From: an uncultured Poribacteria bacterium
Lineage (GTDB): Bacteria > Poribacteria > WGA-4E > WGA-3G
Direction: 5' to 3'
Assembly (NCBI GenBank): GCA_951813545.1
Contig: OX638352.1
Location: forward strand, 3,178,835 to 3,242,834
Length of the DNA stretch: 64,000 nucleotides
Of the stretch, positions 16,898 to 27,052 are shown one piece after another. The notes under the pieces were generated by a model that was given only the letters and a program-made list of their open reading frames with translations, did no database searches and was not told the origin of the DNA. Position 1 is the first letter of the stretch. Each line of letters starts with the position of its first letter. The position numbers and the translations under genes were made by a program.

Positions 16898-18085
16898 ATG
16901 ATTTCATTATCGCAACGGAGTCAAAACGTAACGCCATCGTCCACTTTGGCGATCACCGCGAAAATCAACGCGCTGATCGCTGATGGCGTGGATGTCGTCA
17001 AATTCGGTGCAGGCGAACCCGATTTTGACACACCCGATTATATCAAAGACGCTGCAATCGCCGCACTCAATGCAGGTTTCACGAAATACACCCCTGTCCC
17101 CGGCACACCGGAACTCCGAGAGGCAATCACCGAGAAGTTCAAACGGGACAATGGGTTAAGTTACAGCCCATCCGAAGTCATCGTCTCGTGCGGTGCCAAA
17201 CACACTATCTATAACATCTTTCAAGCGATCTGCGATCCGGGCGATGAAGTCATCTTCGCCGCACCGTATTGGGTGAGTTATCCAGAGCAGATTAAACTCG
17301 CAGGCGCAGTGCCGCGCGTCATTGAGACCACACCAGCACAAAACTTCTGCATGGCACCCGATCAGGTTGAAGCAGCGATAACCTCAAAGACGAAGGCGAT
17401 CCTCGTTAACAGCCCGAGCAATCCGACCGGCACCACATACAATGTGGACACGCTCAAGCAGATCGCGGCACTGGCTGTCAAACACCAAATCTACCTTATC
17501 TCCGATGAAATTTATGAGGCACTCCTCTACGACGGCGCGACGCATCAGAGTCCGGCTTCGTTCAACGAAGAAACGAAAGCGATTACCTTTGTTGTCAACG
17601 GTGTTTCCAAAGCCTACTCAATGACAGGGTGGCGGATTGGGTATACCGCAGGTCCAGAAGATGTGATTTCAGCGATGTCGCGTATCCAATCGCACAGCAC
17701 TTCAAACCCGACATCGATTGCCCAGAAAGCTGCCGTTGCCGCACTGAACGAACCGCAAGATGCCGTCGAAGAGATGCGACAAGCGTTCGAGGAACGCCGA
17801 GATGTGATCTGTAAACGTTTTGATGAGATAAGCGGTGTCAGCTATGTTAAACCGCAGGGTGCGTTTTATATCTTCCCTGACTTCTCTGAACACTACGGCA
17901 GGACAATTGACGGACAAAAGATTGAGAACTCAATGGATATAACCGACTATCTGCTCAATTCAGCAGGTGTTGGGGTCGTGCCGGGCGACGGTTTCGGTGC
18001 CGATAATCATTTGCGCCTCTCTTTCGCCACATCGTTGACGGAGATTAACCGAGGTTTAGATCGGATTAAAGAGGCGTTGAAATAA
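16898..18085 (+). CDS. aspC: Pyridoxal-phosphate aminotransferase (aspartate aminotransferase family)
   Basis: 395 residues, fold type I. Key motifs are NSPSNPTGTTY (171-181), SDEIYEALLYDG (202-213) and SKAYSMTGWRIGY with the PLP lysine at 238. The pattern matches class Ib aspartate/prephenate aminotransferases. AAAGGAG seven bases upstream of the ATG supports the start. The gene appears to be alone. Confidence 0.92.
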   Translation: MISLSQRSQNVTPSSTLAITAKINALIADGVDVVKFGAGEPDFDTPDYIKDAAIAALNAGFTKYTPVPGTPELREAITEKFKRDNGLSYSPSEVIVSCGAKHTIYNIFQAICDPGDEVIFAAPYWVSYPEQIKLAGAVPRVIETTPAQNFCMAPDQVEAAITSKTKAILVNSPSNPTGTTYNVDTLKQIAALAVKHQIYLISDEIYEALLYDGATHQSPASFNEETKAITFVVNGVSKAYSMTGWRIGYTAGPEDVISAMSRIQSHSTSNPTSIAQKAAVAALNEPQDAVEEMRQAFEERRDVICKRFDEISGVSYVKPQGAFYIFPDFSEHYGRTIDGQKIENSMDITDYLLNSAGVGVVPGDGFGADNHLRLSFATSLTEINRGLDRIKEALK

Positions 18086-18167
18086 GGTTAACGCATTGAG
18101 GAACGGGTAGGCTCAGCGAAAACCTCGTTTCTACAAGTAATAGCCCCAGTAGGCAGGAGACATTATC

Positions 18168-19898
18168 GTGGCAGAACAGACGACACCAAACCTCGTCTTC
18201 GTCATCACGGACGACCAAGGTTACGGCGATTTAGGATGCACCGGAAATCCCGTTATTAATACACCGAATCTGGATGCACTCGCAGCAGAGAGTGTGCAAC
18301 TACAGAACCTGCACGTCGGTCCCACCTGTTCACCGACACGAGCGGGAATTATGACGGGGCACTATTGCAACTCCACAGGTGTATGGCATACCATCGGTGG
18401 ACGTTCGCTCCTCCGCAGCGACGAAGTCACGATGGCAGATATTTTCCGACGCAACGGCTATAAAACGGCTATGTTCGGAAAATGGCATCTCGGCGATAAC
18501 TACCCTTTCCGTCCACACGATAGAGGGTTCGACGAAGCACTCTACCACGGCGGTGGCGGTATCAGTCAAACTCCGGACTATTGGGGCAACGACTATTTTG
18601 ACGACACCTATTTCCGCAACGGTTCCGAACAGCCGTTCGATGGTTACTGTACCGATGTCTGGTTCCAAGAAGCGATGGCGTTTATTGAGAGACAGGCTGA
18701 AGGCGATCAGAACCGTCCGTTCTTCTGTTACCTCTCCACGAATGCGCCTCACGGTCCGTTCCGAGTCCCCGATGCCTACAGTGAGGTTTACCGCCGGAAG
18801 GGTGTAGAAGGCGACCGTGCGAATTTCTGGGGCATGGTGACCAACATTGACGACAATATGGCACGGCTACGGCATCACTTGCGGGTCTTGGGGCTTGAGG
18901 AAAACACCATCCTTATTTTCATGACCGACAACGGTTCTGCGGCTGGGTGCGACTTGGATGCACAGCAGTTTGTCAGGGCGGGCTACAATGCGGGGATGCG
19001 CGGTAAAAAAGGATCGCCTTATGAAGGTGGACATCGCGTGCCGCTCTTCATGCATTGGCCCGATGGTGGCTTCACCGAAAAGCAGGAGGTGCATGAACTT
19101 ACCGCAAATATCGATCTGCTCCCGACACTGATAGACCTCTGTGATCTTGAAGTCTCCTTAAACGCCCACTTCCACGGTACTAGCATTGCGCCGTTGCTCA
19201 GAGATGAAACGGAAGCGTGGGAGGAACGGGTGATTGTTACCGATTCGCAGCGCGTTGAGAACCCGATTAAGTGGAAAGACAGCGCGACGATGTCCCAACA
19301 GTGGCGGCTCATCAATGGAACTGAACTCTACGATATACAGGCGGATCCGGGGCAACAGCACGATGTTGCCGACGAACACCCAGAAGTCGTTGCTGAACTC
19401 CGTGAGCATTATGAAGTGTGGTGGAAACTGGTTTCGGAACGGTTCGATGAGGACTGTCCGATTGTCATCGGCACACAAAACGAACCTGTTACGTGTATCA
19501 CCACACACGACTGGCACGGGGAATCACACGCATGGAATCAGGGGATGATTCGCCGAGGAATGGAATGTAACGGCTATTGGGCAATTGAGATCCCTGAAGA
19601 TGGGGAGTATAGTTTTGAATTGCGTCGGTGGCCCCTCGCTGAAGATAGGGTGATAACGGATGGTATCCCCGGTGAGCACATTGATCTTTACAACGGTGGA
19701 AAGGCTCTGGCATTAACAGCTGCGAAAATCCGTATCGGAGACCAGACTTCGACAAAAATGATTCCACCAGATGCGAAAGGTGTAACGTTTAGGTTCCATC
19801 TCACCGCCGGTCAGACGCGCATGCATACCGAGTTCTCCGACGAAACCGGTGAGCTGGCAATTGGGGCGTATTATGTGTATGCGAAACGGGTGATTTGA
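18168..19898 (+). CDS. Sulfatase (arylsulfatase A family)
   Basis: 576 residues from a GTG start with AGGAG upstream. The metal-binding opening VFVITDDQGYGDLGCTG is followed by CSPTRAGIMTG, in which Cys54 is the residue converted to formylglycine. A second metal site lies in MTDNGSAAG. No signal peptide is visible, so the enzyme may be cytoplasmic. The last about 130 residues form an additional domain. Such sulfatases usually desulfate polysaccharides, glycosaminoglycans or steroids. No formylglycine-generating enzyme gene is in the window. Confidence 0.93.
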   Translation: MAEQTTPNLVFVITDDQGYGDLGCTGNPVINTPNLDALAAESVQLQNLHVGPTCSPTRAGIMTGHYCNSTGVWHTIGGRSLLRSDEVTMADIFRRNGYKTAMFGKWHLGDNYPFRPHDRGFDEALYHGGGGISQTPDYWGNDYFDDTYFRNGSEQPFDGYCTDVWFQEAMAFIERQAEGDQNRPFFCYLSTNAPHGPFRVPDAYSEVYRRKGVEGDRANFWGMVTNIDDNMARLRHHLRVLGLEENTILIFMTDNGSAAGCDLDAQQFVRAGYNAGMRGKKGSPYEGGHRVPLFMHWPDGGFTEKQEVHELTANIDLLPTLIDLCDLEVSLNAHFHGTSIAPLLRDETEAWEERVIVTDSQRVENPIKWKDSATMSQQWRLINGTELYDIQADPGQQHDVADEHPEVVAELREHYEVWWKLVSERFDEDCPIVIGTQNEPVTCITTHDWHGESHAWNQGMIRRGMECNGYWAIEIPEDGEYSFELRRWPLAEDRVITDGIPGEHIDLYNGGKALALTAAKIRIGDQTSTKMIPPDAKGVTFRFHLTAGQTRMHTEFSDETGELAIGAYYVYAKRVI

Positions 19899-19908
19899 CG
19901 AATAGGGT

Positions 19909-20400
19909 TCATTCGTAGACGGGAGAGGTTGCGACGCGGGAAAATAGGCGTGTGAGTTCATCTGTTGACACACCGAGACTCTCTTCAAGGTCTTTTTCTC
20001 TCAACCCAAGTTGTTGGACACCGAGGCTCTCTTCAAAGTCTTCCAGCGTCAACCCGAAATCACGGTATCCCTGAATGATGGTTTTTAGATACCACTTTGA
20101 AGGTGCCTCAAAATCCTTCACATAATCCTCTCTCATTCTGTAAAACATGACGTCGTCTTGGTAATACTTACCGTAGTAGTCGGGATAGCCTTCGTAGGTA
20201 TCAAGAGCCTCTTCGTGGTCCTCTGTAATTTTCCAAAGTCCGCCGTGGACTGCATACCCCTCTGCGGGGATGATATCGGCGTGGTATTTAAAAACAAGTC
20301 GAAAGCCCTCAAGCCGAAACTTCCCTATATCAGCGACACCCGGACACCTTTGCTGCATTTGAGCGAGGTTCATGTTAGACCCGTACGCAAAATATCTCAT
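19909..20400 (-). CDS. Gamma-glutamylcyclotransferase-family protein (AIG2-like)
   Basis: 163 residues. MRYFAYGSNMNLAQM is the substrate-binding opening of the family, and a Glu-containing segment LDTYEGYPDYY fits the catalytic region. I start at 20400, immediately before YFAYGSN, though the longest frame begins at 20445. The C-terminus carries two near-repeats (DFEESLGVQ and DLEESLGVS), absent from typical members. The product may act on gamma-glutamyl compounds. It is convergent with the sulfatase gene. Confidence 0.83.
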   Translation of the reverse strand: MRYFAYGSNMNLAQMQQRCPGVADIGKFRLEGFRLVFKYHADIIPAEGYAVHGGLWKITEDHEEALDTYEGYPDYYGKYYQDDVMFYRMREDYVKDFEAPSKWYLKTIIQGYRDFGLTLEDFEESLGVQQLGLREKDLEESLGVSTDELTRLFSRVATSPVYE

Positions 20401-20460
20401 CGACCTGTTTCTTTTCTGAGATGAGGTCCTCATGCAGCAAAGCAAGGGACCTCAAGATTG

Positions 20461-21207
20461 CTATTGTGCCTTCAGTTTTCCCCAGAGTACAGAGAGTTTG
20501 TCCGACGGTTCCACAGCGAAAACGGTGAAATCGATACCGTCGTTCATAATGCCCTGAATTTCATCTTCGGTGAGTCCATCGTTGAAGAGACCGACCTCGT
20601 CCATAATAGTGGCGGAGAGGAAACCGGTCCCTCTATCAGTCGCGAGCCACGCCGTCTGATCCTGATCTTGGAGTTGGAACTTCGCCACCTTTTGTGAGAC
20701 CTTCTCTTCGCCGTTGACGTAGATTTTACAGGTTTCTCCGTCGTAGACATTGGCGACGTGATACCAGGTATCTGCTTTGACGGTCACGCCACTGGCAACG
20801 TCCCAATTGTTCGTCCAACTGCGGAGGAGGTTTCCACCGTTTTTGTAAGGGACATAGCGGTTGTTGCTCTGATCCCAAATAGAGAAGTAGTTCTGTTGAC
20901 CGCCGATGTCGGTAAAGTTTACCCACAGGATGAAAGTCACTTTATCTTCAATTATGCCTTTGCCGAGCGGAATGGTAACAGTTCCGCCCTTCTTGATCTC
21001 AAGGGCACCATCGAACTTCCCATCCTCCCATTTTCCGTTGGTAACCGTGCCTTTACGTCCATTTTCGGACGCATCTTCAGCAACATCGCCCTTGCCTTCG
21101 TCCAATAACCAGATACCGACAATCCTATCCGGATCAATCTCGGCTTGGCTGTAACCGACGACCAGACCTAGCGCGAGTATCGCGCAGACAAGTACCTTTA
21201 TTCTCAT
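20461..21207 (-). CDS. Secreted LamG-domain protein
   Basis: 248 residues from MRIKVLVCAILALGLVVG; AAGGAG precedes this ATG at a good distance. The signal peptide ends near AEIDPD, and a single LamG (concanavalin-like) domain follows (GIWLLDEGKGDVAEDASENG... WYHVANVYDGETCKIYVNGE). The last residues, SDKLSVLWGKLKAQ, match a C-terminal motif found in other secreted proteins of this window. LamG domains bind carbohydrates or proteins. It is probably surface-associated. Confidence 0.86.
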   Translation of the reverse strand: MRIKVLVCAILALGLVVGYSQAEIDPDRIVGIWLLDEGKGDVAEDASENGRKGTVTNGKWEDGKFDGALEIKKGGTVTIPLGKGIIEDKVTFILWVNFTDIGGQQNYFSIWDQSNNRYVPYKNGGNLLRSWTNNWDVASGVTVKADTWYHVANVYDGETCKIYVNGEEKVSQKVAKFQLQDQDQTAWLATDRGTGFLSATIMDEVGLFNDGLTEDEIQGIMNDGIDFTVFAVEPSDKLSVLWGKLKAQ

Positions 21208-21357
21208 AAGTTTACGCTCCTTTTTTGTTGCACGGAGTGTCACGACCACAAATCGCCCCATTAGCAGAAATGTGATTGATGTATTAATTACATTAGACTT
21301 GCTAAGTGCATTTCAAGTTTAATCTGATTTCCACTGGCGTATTGCCTTAAATTTAAT

Positions 21358-21386
21358 TTGACAAAGCAAAAGAATTAGGATATACT
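21358..21386 (+). promoter_or_regulatory. Promoter of tRNA-Leu
   Basis: TTGACA (21358-21363), a 17-bp spacer and TATACT (21381-21386) lie 11 bp before the tRNA gene, a good sigma70 promoter. Confidence 0.8.
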
Positions 21387-21396
21387 GTAATTGCTT

Positions 21397-21482
21397 GCCG
21401 GGATGCTGGAATTTGGTAGACAGGCTAGGTTCAGGATCTAGTGTGCATTTTGCGCGTAAGGGTTCGAGCCCCTTTCCCGGCA
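21397..21482 (+). tRNA. tRNA-Leu (anticodon CAG)
   Basis: An 86-base gene. The acceptor stem GCCGGGA pairs with TCCCGGC. The anticodon loop TTCAGGA reads CAG inside the stem CTAGG/TCTAG. A long variable arm is present as in class II tRNAs, and the T arm is AAGGG TTCGAGC CCCTT. No CCA is encoded. The anticodon gives leucine (CUG codons). Confidence 0.93.
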
Positions 21483-21509
21483 TTCTGTGGCAAATTTAGG
21501 CGTAAATTG

Positions 21510-21992
21510 GTGGAGGACACTCACCTGGACGATAAGGATGGAAAAACGCTCCAAGATTTAGATCAGCTCGACAAATATGTTGCTTTTCCGGGCGGAATCC
21601 CGAAAAAGTGGTTGGATCCAGCGTTTTACATCTTTGTTGGGGTTTTGATTGGATACGCTTTATGGGTTATATTCGGTGAAATCCGTGAAAGTGGAAAAGC
21701 AGGAACACCGCCGCTGGAAACGGCGGAATCTATCGTAATACATCTCGCTGCTTTTAGCGTTGTATTAACAATAACTCTTATCATCTGTTTTAAAGGATTG
21801 GAGCGTATTATGTATTATTTGGATGCCAAACGAATCGCAGACCAGCAAAGACAACGCGCAGAACAAGCGGAACGGCTTTTAGAACAAGCGGAACAACGCG
21901 CAGAACAAGAAAGACAGCGCGCAGAACAAGAAAGACAGCGCGCAGAACAAGCGGAACAGCTTTTAGAACAAGCGAAAAAAAACAACTCTTAA
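21510..21992 (+). CDS. Membrane protein with a coiled-coil RAEQERQ repeat tail
   Basis: 160 residues from the GTG at 21510, 27 bp after the tRNA; the longer frame from 21441 starts inside the tRNA and is unlikely. Two transmembrane helices are visible (about 39-61 and 77-99, around VLIGYALWVIF and VVLTITLIICF). The final 45 residues are highly repetitive (QRAEQ, ERQRAEQ, EQLLEQA), predicted to form a long cytoplasmic coiled coil. The DNA repeat units are nearly identical, so copy number may vary. It is unrecognised. Confidence 0.6.
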   Translation: MEDTHLDDKDGKTLQDLDQLDKYVAFPGGIPKKWLDPAFYIFVGVLIGYALWVIFGEIRESGKAGTPPLETAESIVIHLAAFSVVLTITLIICFKGLERIMYYLDAKRIADQQRQRAEQAERLLEQAEQRAEQERQRAEQERQRAEQAEQLLEQAKKNNS

Positions 21993-22090
21993 CCAAACGC
22001 GTCTCACTTTGAGCCAATTTTTCGCTTTGGACTTATTATCAGTGGAAAACTTTTCCGTTGGCGCGTTCTCGCGCTTGTAGATAGAAACTG

Positions 22091-23269
22091 TCATTCTCTC
22101 TGTAATGTTTCCGGAACTAACCGCAGAAAAATCGCTACTGCGAGGTAACCGATGCCTCCCAACGCGAAGCCGGAATAACTCAACCCGAACAGATCGGCAA
22201 GATTGCCGACGATAACCGGTCCCGCCGACCCTCCGAAATCTCCCGTGAGTCGCCACAAGCCTAAGAACTCACCCGTTCCCTCGTGCGGTGCCAAATCCGC
22301 ACCGAGCGTCATCATCGTCCCCGAAGCGATACCGTTACCCATCCGCATGAAGATTGCCGCAAGCAACAACGTCGTAAATGTCCCCGTAAACGGCATCAAC
22401 ACCATCCCCGTGGCGAAAATGAAAACCCCAGGCACCGTCGCAAACCTTCGACCAAACCGATCCATCATGTGTCCAGCAATAGGAAACATTGACATATCTA
22501 CTGCCGAGGAAGCCATAACAACCGTGCGAACCTCTTGTGTCGTTAATCCGATAACCTCGTCGCCATAGAGCGGAATAATGATATTACATCCACGGCGTAG
22601 CGTCTGTACGCATACCTGTCCCACCCCGGCAGTCGCGAGAAGTCGTGCATGCTGATGTGAGACTTCAAGAAGGTGTTTCAAATAAGGCGGTTTCTTACCA
22701 ACCACTTCAGTTGAGGTGCGATGCGTCTTTGGAATGAAGAAAAAACAGAGGAAAAAATTCAGCGCGACAACGGCGGCATAGATGAAAAAAGGGAGGCGCA
22801 GGTTCACACCGAGGAAGATAGAACACAACTGCCCGACAAAGGTGCCCATCCGATTTACACCGCCGAACAATGCAATCGCTCTTCCGCGCTTCGCTATCGG
22901 GATCACATCTGTCATATACGCATGCCGAGCCAGCATCCACAATGCCTGCCCGATACCACCAACCAATTGTGCGCCAATGAGTTGGAGGAGATTTGTCGCC
23001 GTGCCCATACCAACAGTTGACAATCCTATCATCACCAAACCAGTCAACATTGATAGTTTGCGACCGAGTCGTTCTACTAAAATACCAGCGGGAATGTTCC
23101 CCAAGACACCAACGGCGAGGACAACCGTTGTCAACGTATAGGATAACTCAAACGATTTGACATAAATCGAAAGCGTTGGTGAGACAATGCCGCCTCCTGT
23201 CGCTAACAGAAACGCCGGAATATAGATAGGAAGGATGAGCGAGGTACGACTAAATTTGGGGTTATTCAA
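22091..23269 (-). CDS. Major facilitator superfamily transporter
   Basis: 392 residues with about 12 hydrophobic segments. The motif between helices 2 and 3 is GILVERLGRKLSML, and its repeat in the second half is GHMMDRFGRRFATV, both typical of MFS drug or metabolite exporters. The substrate is unknown. It begins about 80 bp downstream of the macrodomain gene's stop (23351) on the same strand. Confidence 0.9.
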   Translation of the reverse strand: MNNPKFSRTSLILPIYIPAFLLATGGGIVSPTLSIYVKSFELSYTLTTVVLAVGVLGNIPAGILVERLGRKLSMLTGLVMIGLSTVGMGTATNLLQLIGAQLVGGIGQALWMLARHAYMTDVIPIAKRGRAIALFGGVNRMGTFVGQLCSIFLGVNLRLPFFIYAAVVALNFFLCFFFIPKTHRTSTEVVGKKPPYLKHLLEVSHQHARLLATAGVGQVCVQTLRRGCNIIIPLYGDEVIGLTTQEVRTVVMASSAVDMSMFPIAGHMMDRFGRRFATVPGVFIFATGMVLMPFTGTFTTLLLAAIFMRMGNGIASGTMMTLGADLAPHEGTGEFLGLWRLTGDFGGSAGPVIVGNLADLFGLSYSGFALGGIGYLAVAIFLRLVPETLQRE

Positions 23270-23350
23270 TTTTTTAACTATCGGGTTTCTGCTCAGTTTT
23301 CTCCGTTGTCAAAAATAGGTTTTCAATGAATCCAAACAACTTTTGGAGAA

Positions 23351-23899
23351 TCAAAGGTTTAACGTCCGCAACGCGTCTTCATAACACGTATATGTGGCAT
23401 CATCAAACAGGACAAACTGAACGGATGCTGGTGCGGCACTGCTCTGTTCTGAAAAATCTTTCACCGCGGTCAGTGCAACGAGGGCTGCTTTCTCCGTTGG
23501 GTATCCGTAGATACCGGTGCTAATAGAAGGAAAAGCGATACTCTGAACACCATTCTCCACGGCAAGTTGGAGACTCTCCTGGTAACAACTCGCAAGCAAT
23601 TCCGCTTCACCTGAATTGCCACCTTCCCACACCGGTCCAACTGTATGAATCACGTATTTTGCATGCAGGTTGCCCGCCGTTGTAATAACCGCTTTGCCGG
23701 TAGGACACCCCCCTTCACGCGAACGAATTTCTGCGCAAGCATTCTCAATCACATCACCCCCCGCGCGACGTATCGCACCGTCCACACCACCACCGCCGAC
23801 AAGTGCGTTGTTCGCAGCGTTCACGATGGCATCAACGTGTGCTTTGGTTATATCGCCTTGTATGAGTTCCAAGTTCGTTTGTACAATTTGTGTTTGCAT
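23351..23899 (-). CDS. Macrodomain protein (ADP-ribose binding)
   Basis: 182 residues from [12 protein letters not shown] with a perfect AAGGAGGT nine bases upstream. The core motifs are [34 protein letters not shown] and [10 protein letters not shown], as in ADP-ribosyl hydrolase macrodomains such as YmdB. It may remove ADP-ribose from proteins or O-acetyl-ADP-ribose. It lies 19 bp after the DUF58 gene in the same direction, so an operon is likely. A possible ADP-ribosyltransferase is encoded elsewhere in the window (59436). Confidence 0.92.
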   Translation of the reverse strand: MQTQIVQTNLELIQGDITKAHVDAIVNAANNALVGGGGVDGAIRRAGGDVIENACAEIRSREGGCPTGKAVITTAGNLHAKYVIHTVGPVWEGGNSGEAELLASCYQESLQLAVENGVQSIAFPSISTGIYGYPTEKAALVALTAVKDFSEQSSAAPASVQFVLFDDATYTCYEDALRTLNL

Positions 23900-23918
23900 T
23901 CGACGACCTCCTTTATCT

Positions 23919-24818
23919 TTATCGATTTCTCTGAACAAAACCCACCCTGTGCAGCTCCTCTAAAATAAAGGGTTCTATGGGCATATTGCTTTTAAGTTGA
24001 GCATAGCCAATTCCTCGGTTGGTACAGAAACGTTGCAAGGTGTCGCAAAAAGTCTGCTGTTGACTCTGGTATTGTGCGAGAGTCTCGGAATTAATTGTGA
24101 TAGCTTTCGTTTCACCAGTCTCAGCATCCTCTACCAGCCAGTCTCCGCCCGTAGATGTGCTTTCCAAGTATACTTGCGGGTTTATCTCCTCCGGACTCAT
24201 CAGATGAATAGCGATGGGCGAGAAACCACGTCCCATGAGTAATTTGAAACCCTGTTCGTAACCATCCGGATCCAAAAAATCGGAAAGAATGACAACCATG
24301 CAAGGGTGGCGTTGATACATAGGGAGCTGCCGGAGACATTCTGTCAATCGTGTGTGTCCGTGTGCCGCGATTCCAGTAAGCGAGTTTGTGAGACGTGAGA
24401 ATTGCAATGTTCCCGATGTCGGTGGCAGGGCTGCGGAAAGGCGTTCCGCGCAGGTGTAGATTGAGACACTGTCTGCACGTCCCAAAGCGATATAACCCAA
24501 TGCTGCAGCAATCTGTTTGGCACATGTTAACTTGGTAGGTGAGCCAAATTCCATAGATTGACTATTATCAATGAGAAGCGCGAGCGGCAAGCCTTCATCG
24601 GCGTGGAAAAGCTTAATAAAGAGTTTGCCTAAGCGGGCGTAAATGTTCCAATCAACATGCCGCAGGTCGTCACCGGGTTCGTAGACGCGATAGTCGGCAA
24701 ATTCCATTCCTACACCACGGTTTGGACTTCGTCGCTCACCTTTGAATCTACTTCGGAATGAGCGTTTCGCATGAATGTAGAAGGGTTCAAGTTGTTTGAG
24801 GAATTGTGGTGTCAGCAT
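23919..24818 (-). CDS. DUF58 domain-containing protein
   Basis: 299 residues. The diagnostic stretch [19 protein letters not shown] is present, followed by a VWA-like domain with the metal-site motif [15 protein letters not shown]58 proteins usually work with MoxR ATPases in membrane or envelope assembly. A MoxR gene lies at 9654-10703, 13 kb away and not adjacent, and no transglutaminase or VWA neighbour is seen here. No obvious ribosome-binding site precedes the ATG. Confidence 0.9.
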   Translation of the reverse strand: MLTPQFLKQLEPFYIHAKRSFRSRFKGERRSPNRGVGMEFADYRVYEPGDDLRHVDWNIYARLGKLFIKLFHADEGLPLALLIDNSQSMEFGSPTKLTCAKQIAAALGYIALGRADSVSIYTCAERLSAALPPTSGTLQFSRLTNSLTGIAAHGHTRLTECLRQLPMYQRHPCMVVILSDFLDPDGYEQGFKLLMGRGFSPIAIHLMSPEEINPQVYLESTSTGGDWLVEDAETGETKAITINSETLAQYQSQQQTFCDTLQRFCTNRGIGYAQLKSNMPIEPFILEELHRVGFVQRNR

Positions 24819-25058
24819 TGTTCGTATAGGGACGCGTTGTGCGATAGAACGAGGTAGTTTTTTCTTGTAGGCGCGAGCTATGCTCGTGACCTAATTTCTT
24901 TCAGGCTTCAATAAGGTATTTGACACAATTATCGGAAATAGGTTTATACAAGTTGCCTTTGGAAAAACGTTCAGCTTGAAGTGAGTATTGTAGGTTGGAT
25001 TGAACGGGTAGTGGGAAGTCGCGATCAGGAGATCGCTCCTACAAAGGATTCCACCACG

Positions 25059-25886
25059 TCATCGCAAACGGTCGGTAGTCTTCCGATAGCGGGCTTCCAT
25101 CTCAGGTCCCTGGGCTTGCAAATACTCTTGTTCAGCGCGGCGTGCAGCTTCGGTTGAAGGAAGGGCAGGAATCTCAATGTTTGCCGTACTGATCTGGTCG
25201 TTGCCCCATTTGTATACGACAATTTCACCCTTATTGATAATGAGGTTCATCCCGACGTTCGCCTCCACAATCGGTACACCGTTTTCACGTGCTCTGGCGA
25301 GGACGGTTTGATTTTGTGATTTACCTTTTGAACCGTACGAAGGGATCAGAAGGAATTGCGCGCCATCTAAAACCAGCGTCCGCGCAATCAGCGGATTCCA
25401 TCTGTCATTACAGATGAGGATGCCGGCGCGTCCGAAGGGTGTATCAAACGCACGAATCGTCTCGCCGATGCAGTTGAAGTTCCAAGAGGGATGCGTTCCC
25501 TCAGCGAACTGCGTTTTGTGATAGGTGCCACAGATTTCCCCGTTGGTATCAATAAACACAGCGGAATTATAGACAGAAGCAGTACCGCACCGCTCAGCAA
25601 AACCGAAACAGAGACAGGTTTTAAGTTGCTTCGCAAGTCGACGGAAGCGATGAATGTACGCACCATCAAGTGGTTCTGCGATCTCAAGCATCGCCTCCGG
25701 TGCGGCTTTGCCTTCAATAACATCCATCACGACGTAGCCTTCCAATACACCCTCAGTTGCCAAAATCAACTGTGGTGTATCCTTGGCGGCTTCAACGAAG
25801 AAAGCCTCCAATTTATCAGCGTTGGAGGCTTTATCCCATTTGATAGGTTTCAGCGAGATTGCGGAGGCTTTGACTGACTGATACAT
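25059..25886 (-). CDS. Carbon-nitrogen hydrolase (nitrilase superfamily)
   Basis: 275 residues. The catalytic triad is visible: Glu45 in LATEGVLEGY, Lys124 in YHKTQF and Cys159 in GILICNDRW. The family cleaves non-peptide C-N bonds (amides, carbamates). The exact substrate is unknown. A hairpin family repeat lies just upstream (25893-25920). Confidence 0.88.
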   Translation of the reverse strand: MYQSVKASAISLKPIKWDKASNADKLEAFFVEAAKDTPQLILATEGVLEGYVVMDVIEGKAAPEAMLEIAEPLDGAYIHRFRRLAKQLKTCLCFGFAERCGTASVYNSAVFIDTNGEICGTYHKTQFAEGTHPSWNFNCIGETIRAFDTPFGRAGILICNDRWNPLIARTLVLDGAQFLLIPSYGSKGKSQNQTVLARARENGVPIVEANVGMNLIINKGEIVVYKWGNDQISTANIEIPALPSTEAARRAEQEYLQAQGPEMEARYRKTTDRLR

Positions 25887-25892
25887 GATAAT

Positions 25893-25920
25893 ATAGACGA
25901 GGTTTCAAACCTCGCCAGCG
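25893..25920. repeat. Palindromic repeat
   Basis: GACGAGGTTT followed by AAACCTCGCC gives a hairpin. The tail CCTCGCCAGCGG recurs at 37662-37673 after another palindrome. Confidence 0.5.
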
Positions 25921-25942
25921 GAAAATATGGAATAGGTCAAAT

Positions 25943-27052
25943 CTATTTCGGGTAAGCGGTATCAAGGCCGAGAACCACATAAGCGGTCACAAGTCTCGGA
26001 TCTGCTTCCATCCAGCGACTCTGCTCATTCACCCAGAATCCATCCGGTTTCTGCAATTCGATCATCTTTTCTGCGAACTCTCGGTACCAATCGTGCGAGA
26101 TGCCTTTCGTGTCTACAAAGGTTGATTGACCATAAAGCCGCAACGCTTTCGCCATTGTGTGATAGTGATAGTATAAACCCTGTGAGCCCATACCGTAATT
26201 CTCTTCAAGCGTGAAATGTTCCTTTATCCACTTGAAAGCGGCCTGGACGCGTTCATCATCCTTATCGACATTCGCGTAGATGAAACTCAACAATCCGGCA
26301 TACGTCATACTGGCATAGGAACGCGGACTCCCTGCGGCATCTGTGCCGGCTTTGCTTTCACCGTCAGGCGAATAGATAAAACCGCCATCGTTGCCTGACC
26401 ATGACTGATCGTTGCTCTCACTCCGATTCTGAGTGCGTTCCAGAAATTTAATCGCTTTGTCCCACACCTCTTGGTCGTCCGAACCGCTCTCTTTGAGTGC
26501 TTGGATAGCAATGTTCAGGTTGGATAAGTCTTTCACTTCCTGACGGCTACCATAACCGATACCACCGTGATAGACGCTCTCTTCATCTAAGACCTGCAGG
26601 CTCTTCAGGAAACCTTGTGCTCTTTCAATGATAGAGGTATATTCCGAATTACCGGTTGAGGAAAGTGCCATCACAGAGATAGCGGTATTGTAATTCGGCA
26701 GTGCGGGTTGCATCTCTATATCGTAGATAGCACCGTTTGGTTGTTGCAGCCCGATCAACCGCTGAAGTCCTTTTTGGATAAATGGATCTGCCTCCGAGTA
26801 TTTTTTCTCTGGGTGCCGCAAAAAAGCGGTGAGTGCCAGAGCCGTTATGCCCGGATGATTGGCGAAGAGTCCATCTTCGGCTTGTTGTCCTTTCAGCCAT
26901 TCCAATCCGCTGTCAATGCTTGCGATGACCTGTTCGTTTAATTCGTGATATTCCGATGCGTCTGTCTCATGATTCGCGGTCGGACCGCTTTGCACAACAA
27001 CAAACATAAGGAACAGTATCAGTATGAATCCACGCAGCGTTTTCATTTTCAT
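25943..27052 (-). CDS. Secreted prenyltransferase / squalene-cyclase repeat protein
   Basis: 369 residues. A signal peptide (about 1-24, GFILILFLMFVVVQS) is followed by alpha/alpha-barrel repeats of the prenyltransferase/squalene oxidase type, with GLEWLKGQQAEDGLF and similar QxDG motifs. The catalytic DxDD motif of terpene cyclases is not seen, so an enzyme function is unlikely; the family is common in Planctomycetes-like genomes with unknown role. GGAGGGAG precedes the first ATG. Confidence 0.85.
   Translation of the reverse strand: MKMKTLRGFILILFLMFVVVQSGPTANHETDASEYHELNEQVIASIDSGLEWLKGQQAEDGLFANHPGITALALTAFLRHPEKKYSEADPFIQKGLQRLIGLQQPNGAIYDIEMQPALPNYNTAISVMALSSTGNSEYTSIIERAQGFLKSLQVLDEESVYHGGIGYGSRQEVKDLSNLNIAIQALKESGSDDQEVWDKAIKFLERTQNRSESNDQSWSGNDGGFIYSPDGESKAGTDAAGSPRSYASMTYAGLLSFIYANVDKDDERVQAAFKWIKEHFTLEENYGMGSQGLYYHYHTMAKALRLYGQSTFVDTKGISHDWYREFAEKMIELQKPDGFWVNEQSRWMEADPRLVTAYVVLGLDTAYPK

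Noticed and set aside
21441..21509. Start of the coiled-coil membrane protein inside the tRNA gene
   Set aside because: The upstream part of the frame lies in tRNA-Leu; the GTG at 21510 was preferred.
24121..24525. 134-residue open frame opposite the DUF58 gene
   Set aside because: It lies wholly inside the DUF58 gene, which has clear family motifs; treated as a shadow.
25943..27052. Terpene cyclase activity for the prenyltransferase-repeat protein
   Set aside because: The catalytic DxDD motif is not visible and a signal peptide is present, so a soluble cyclase is unlikely.
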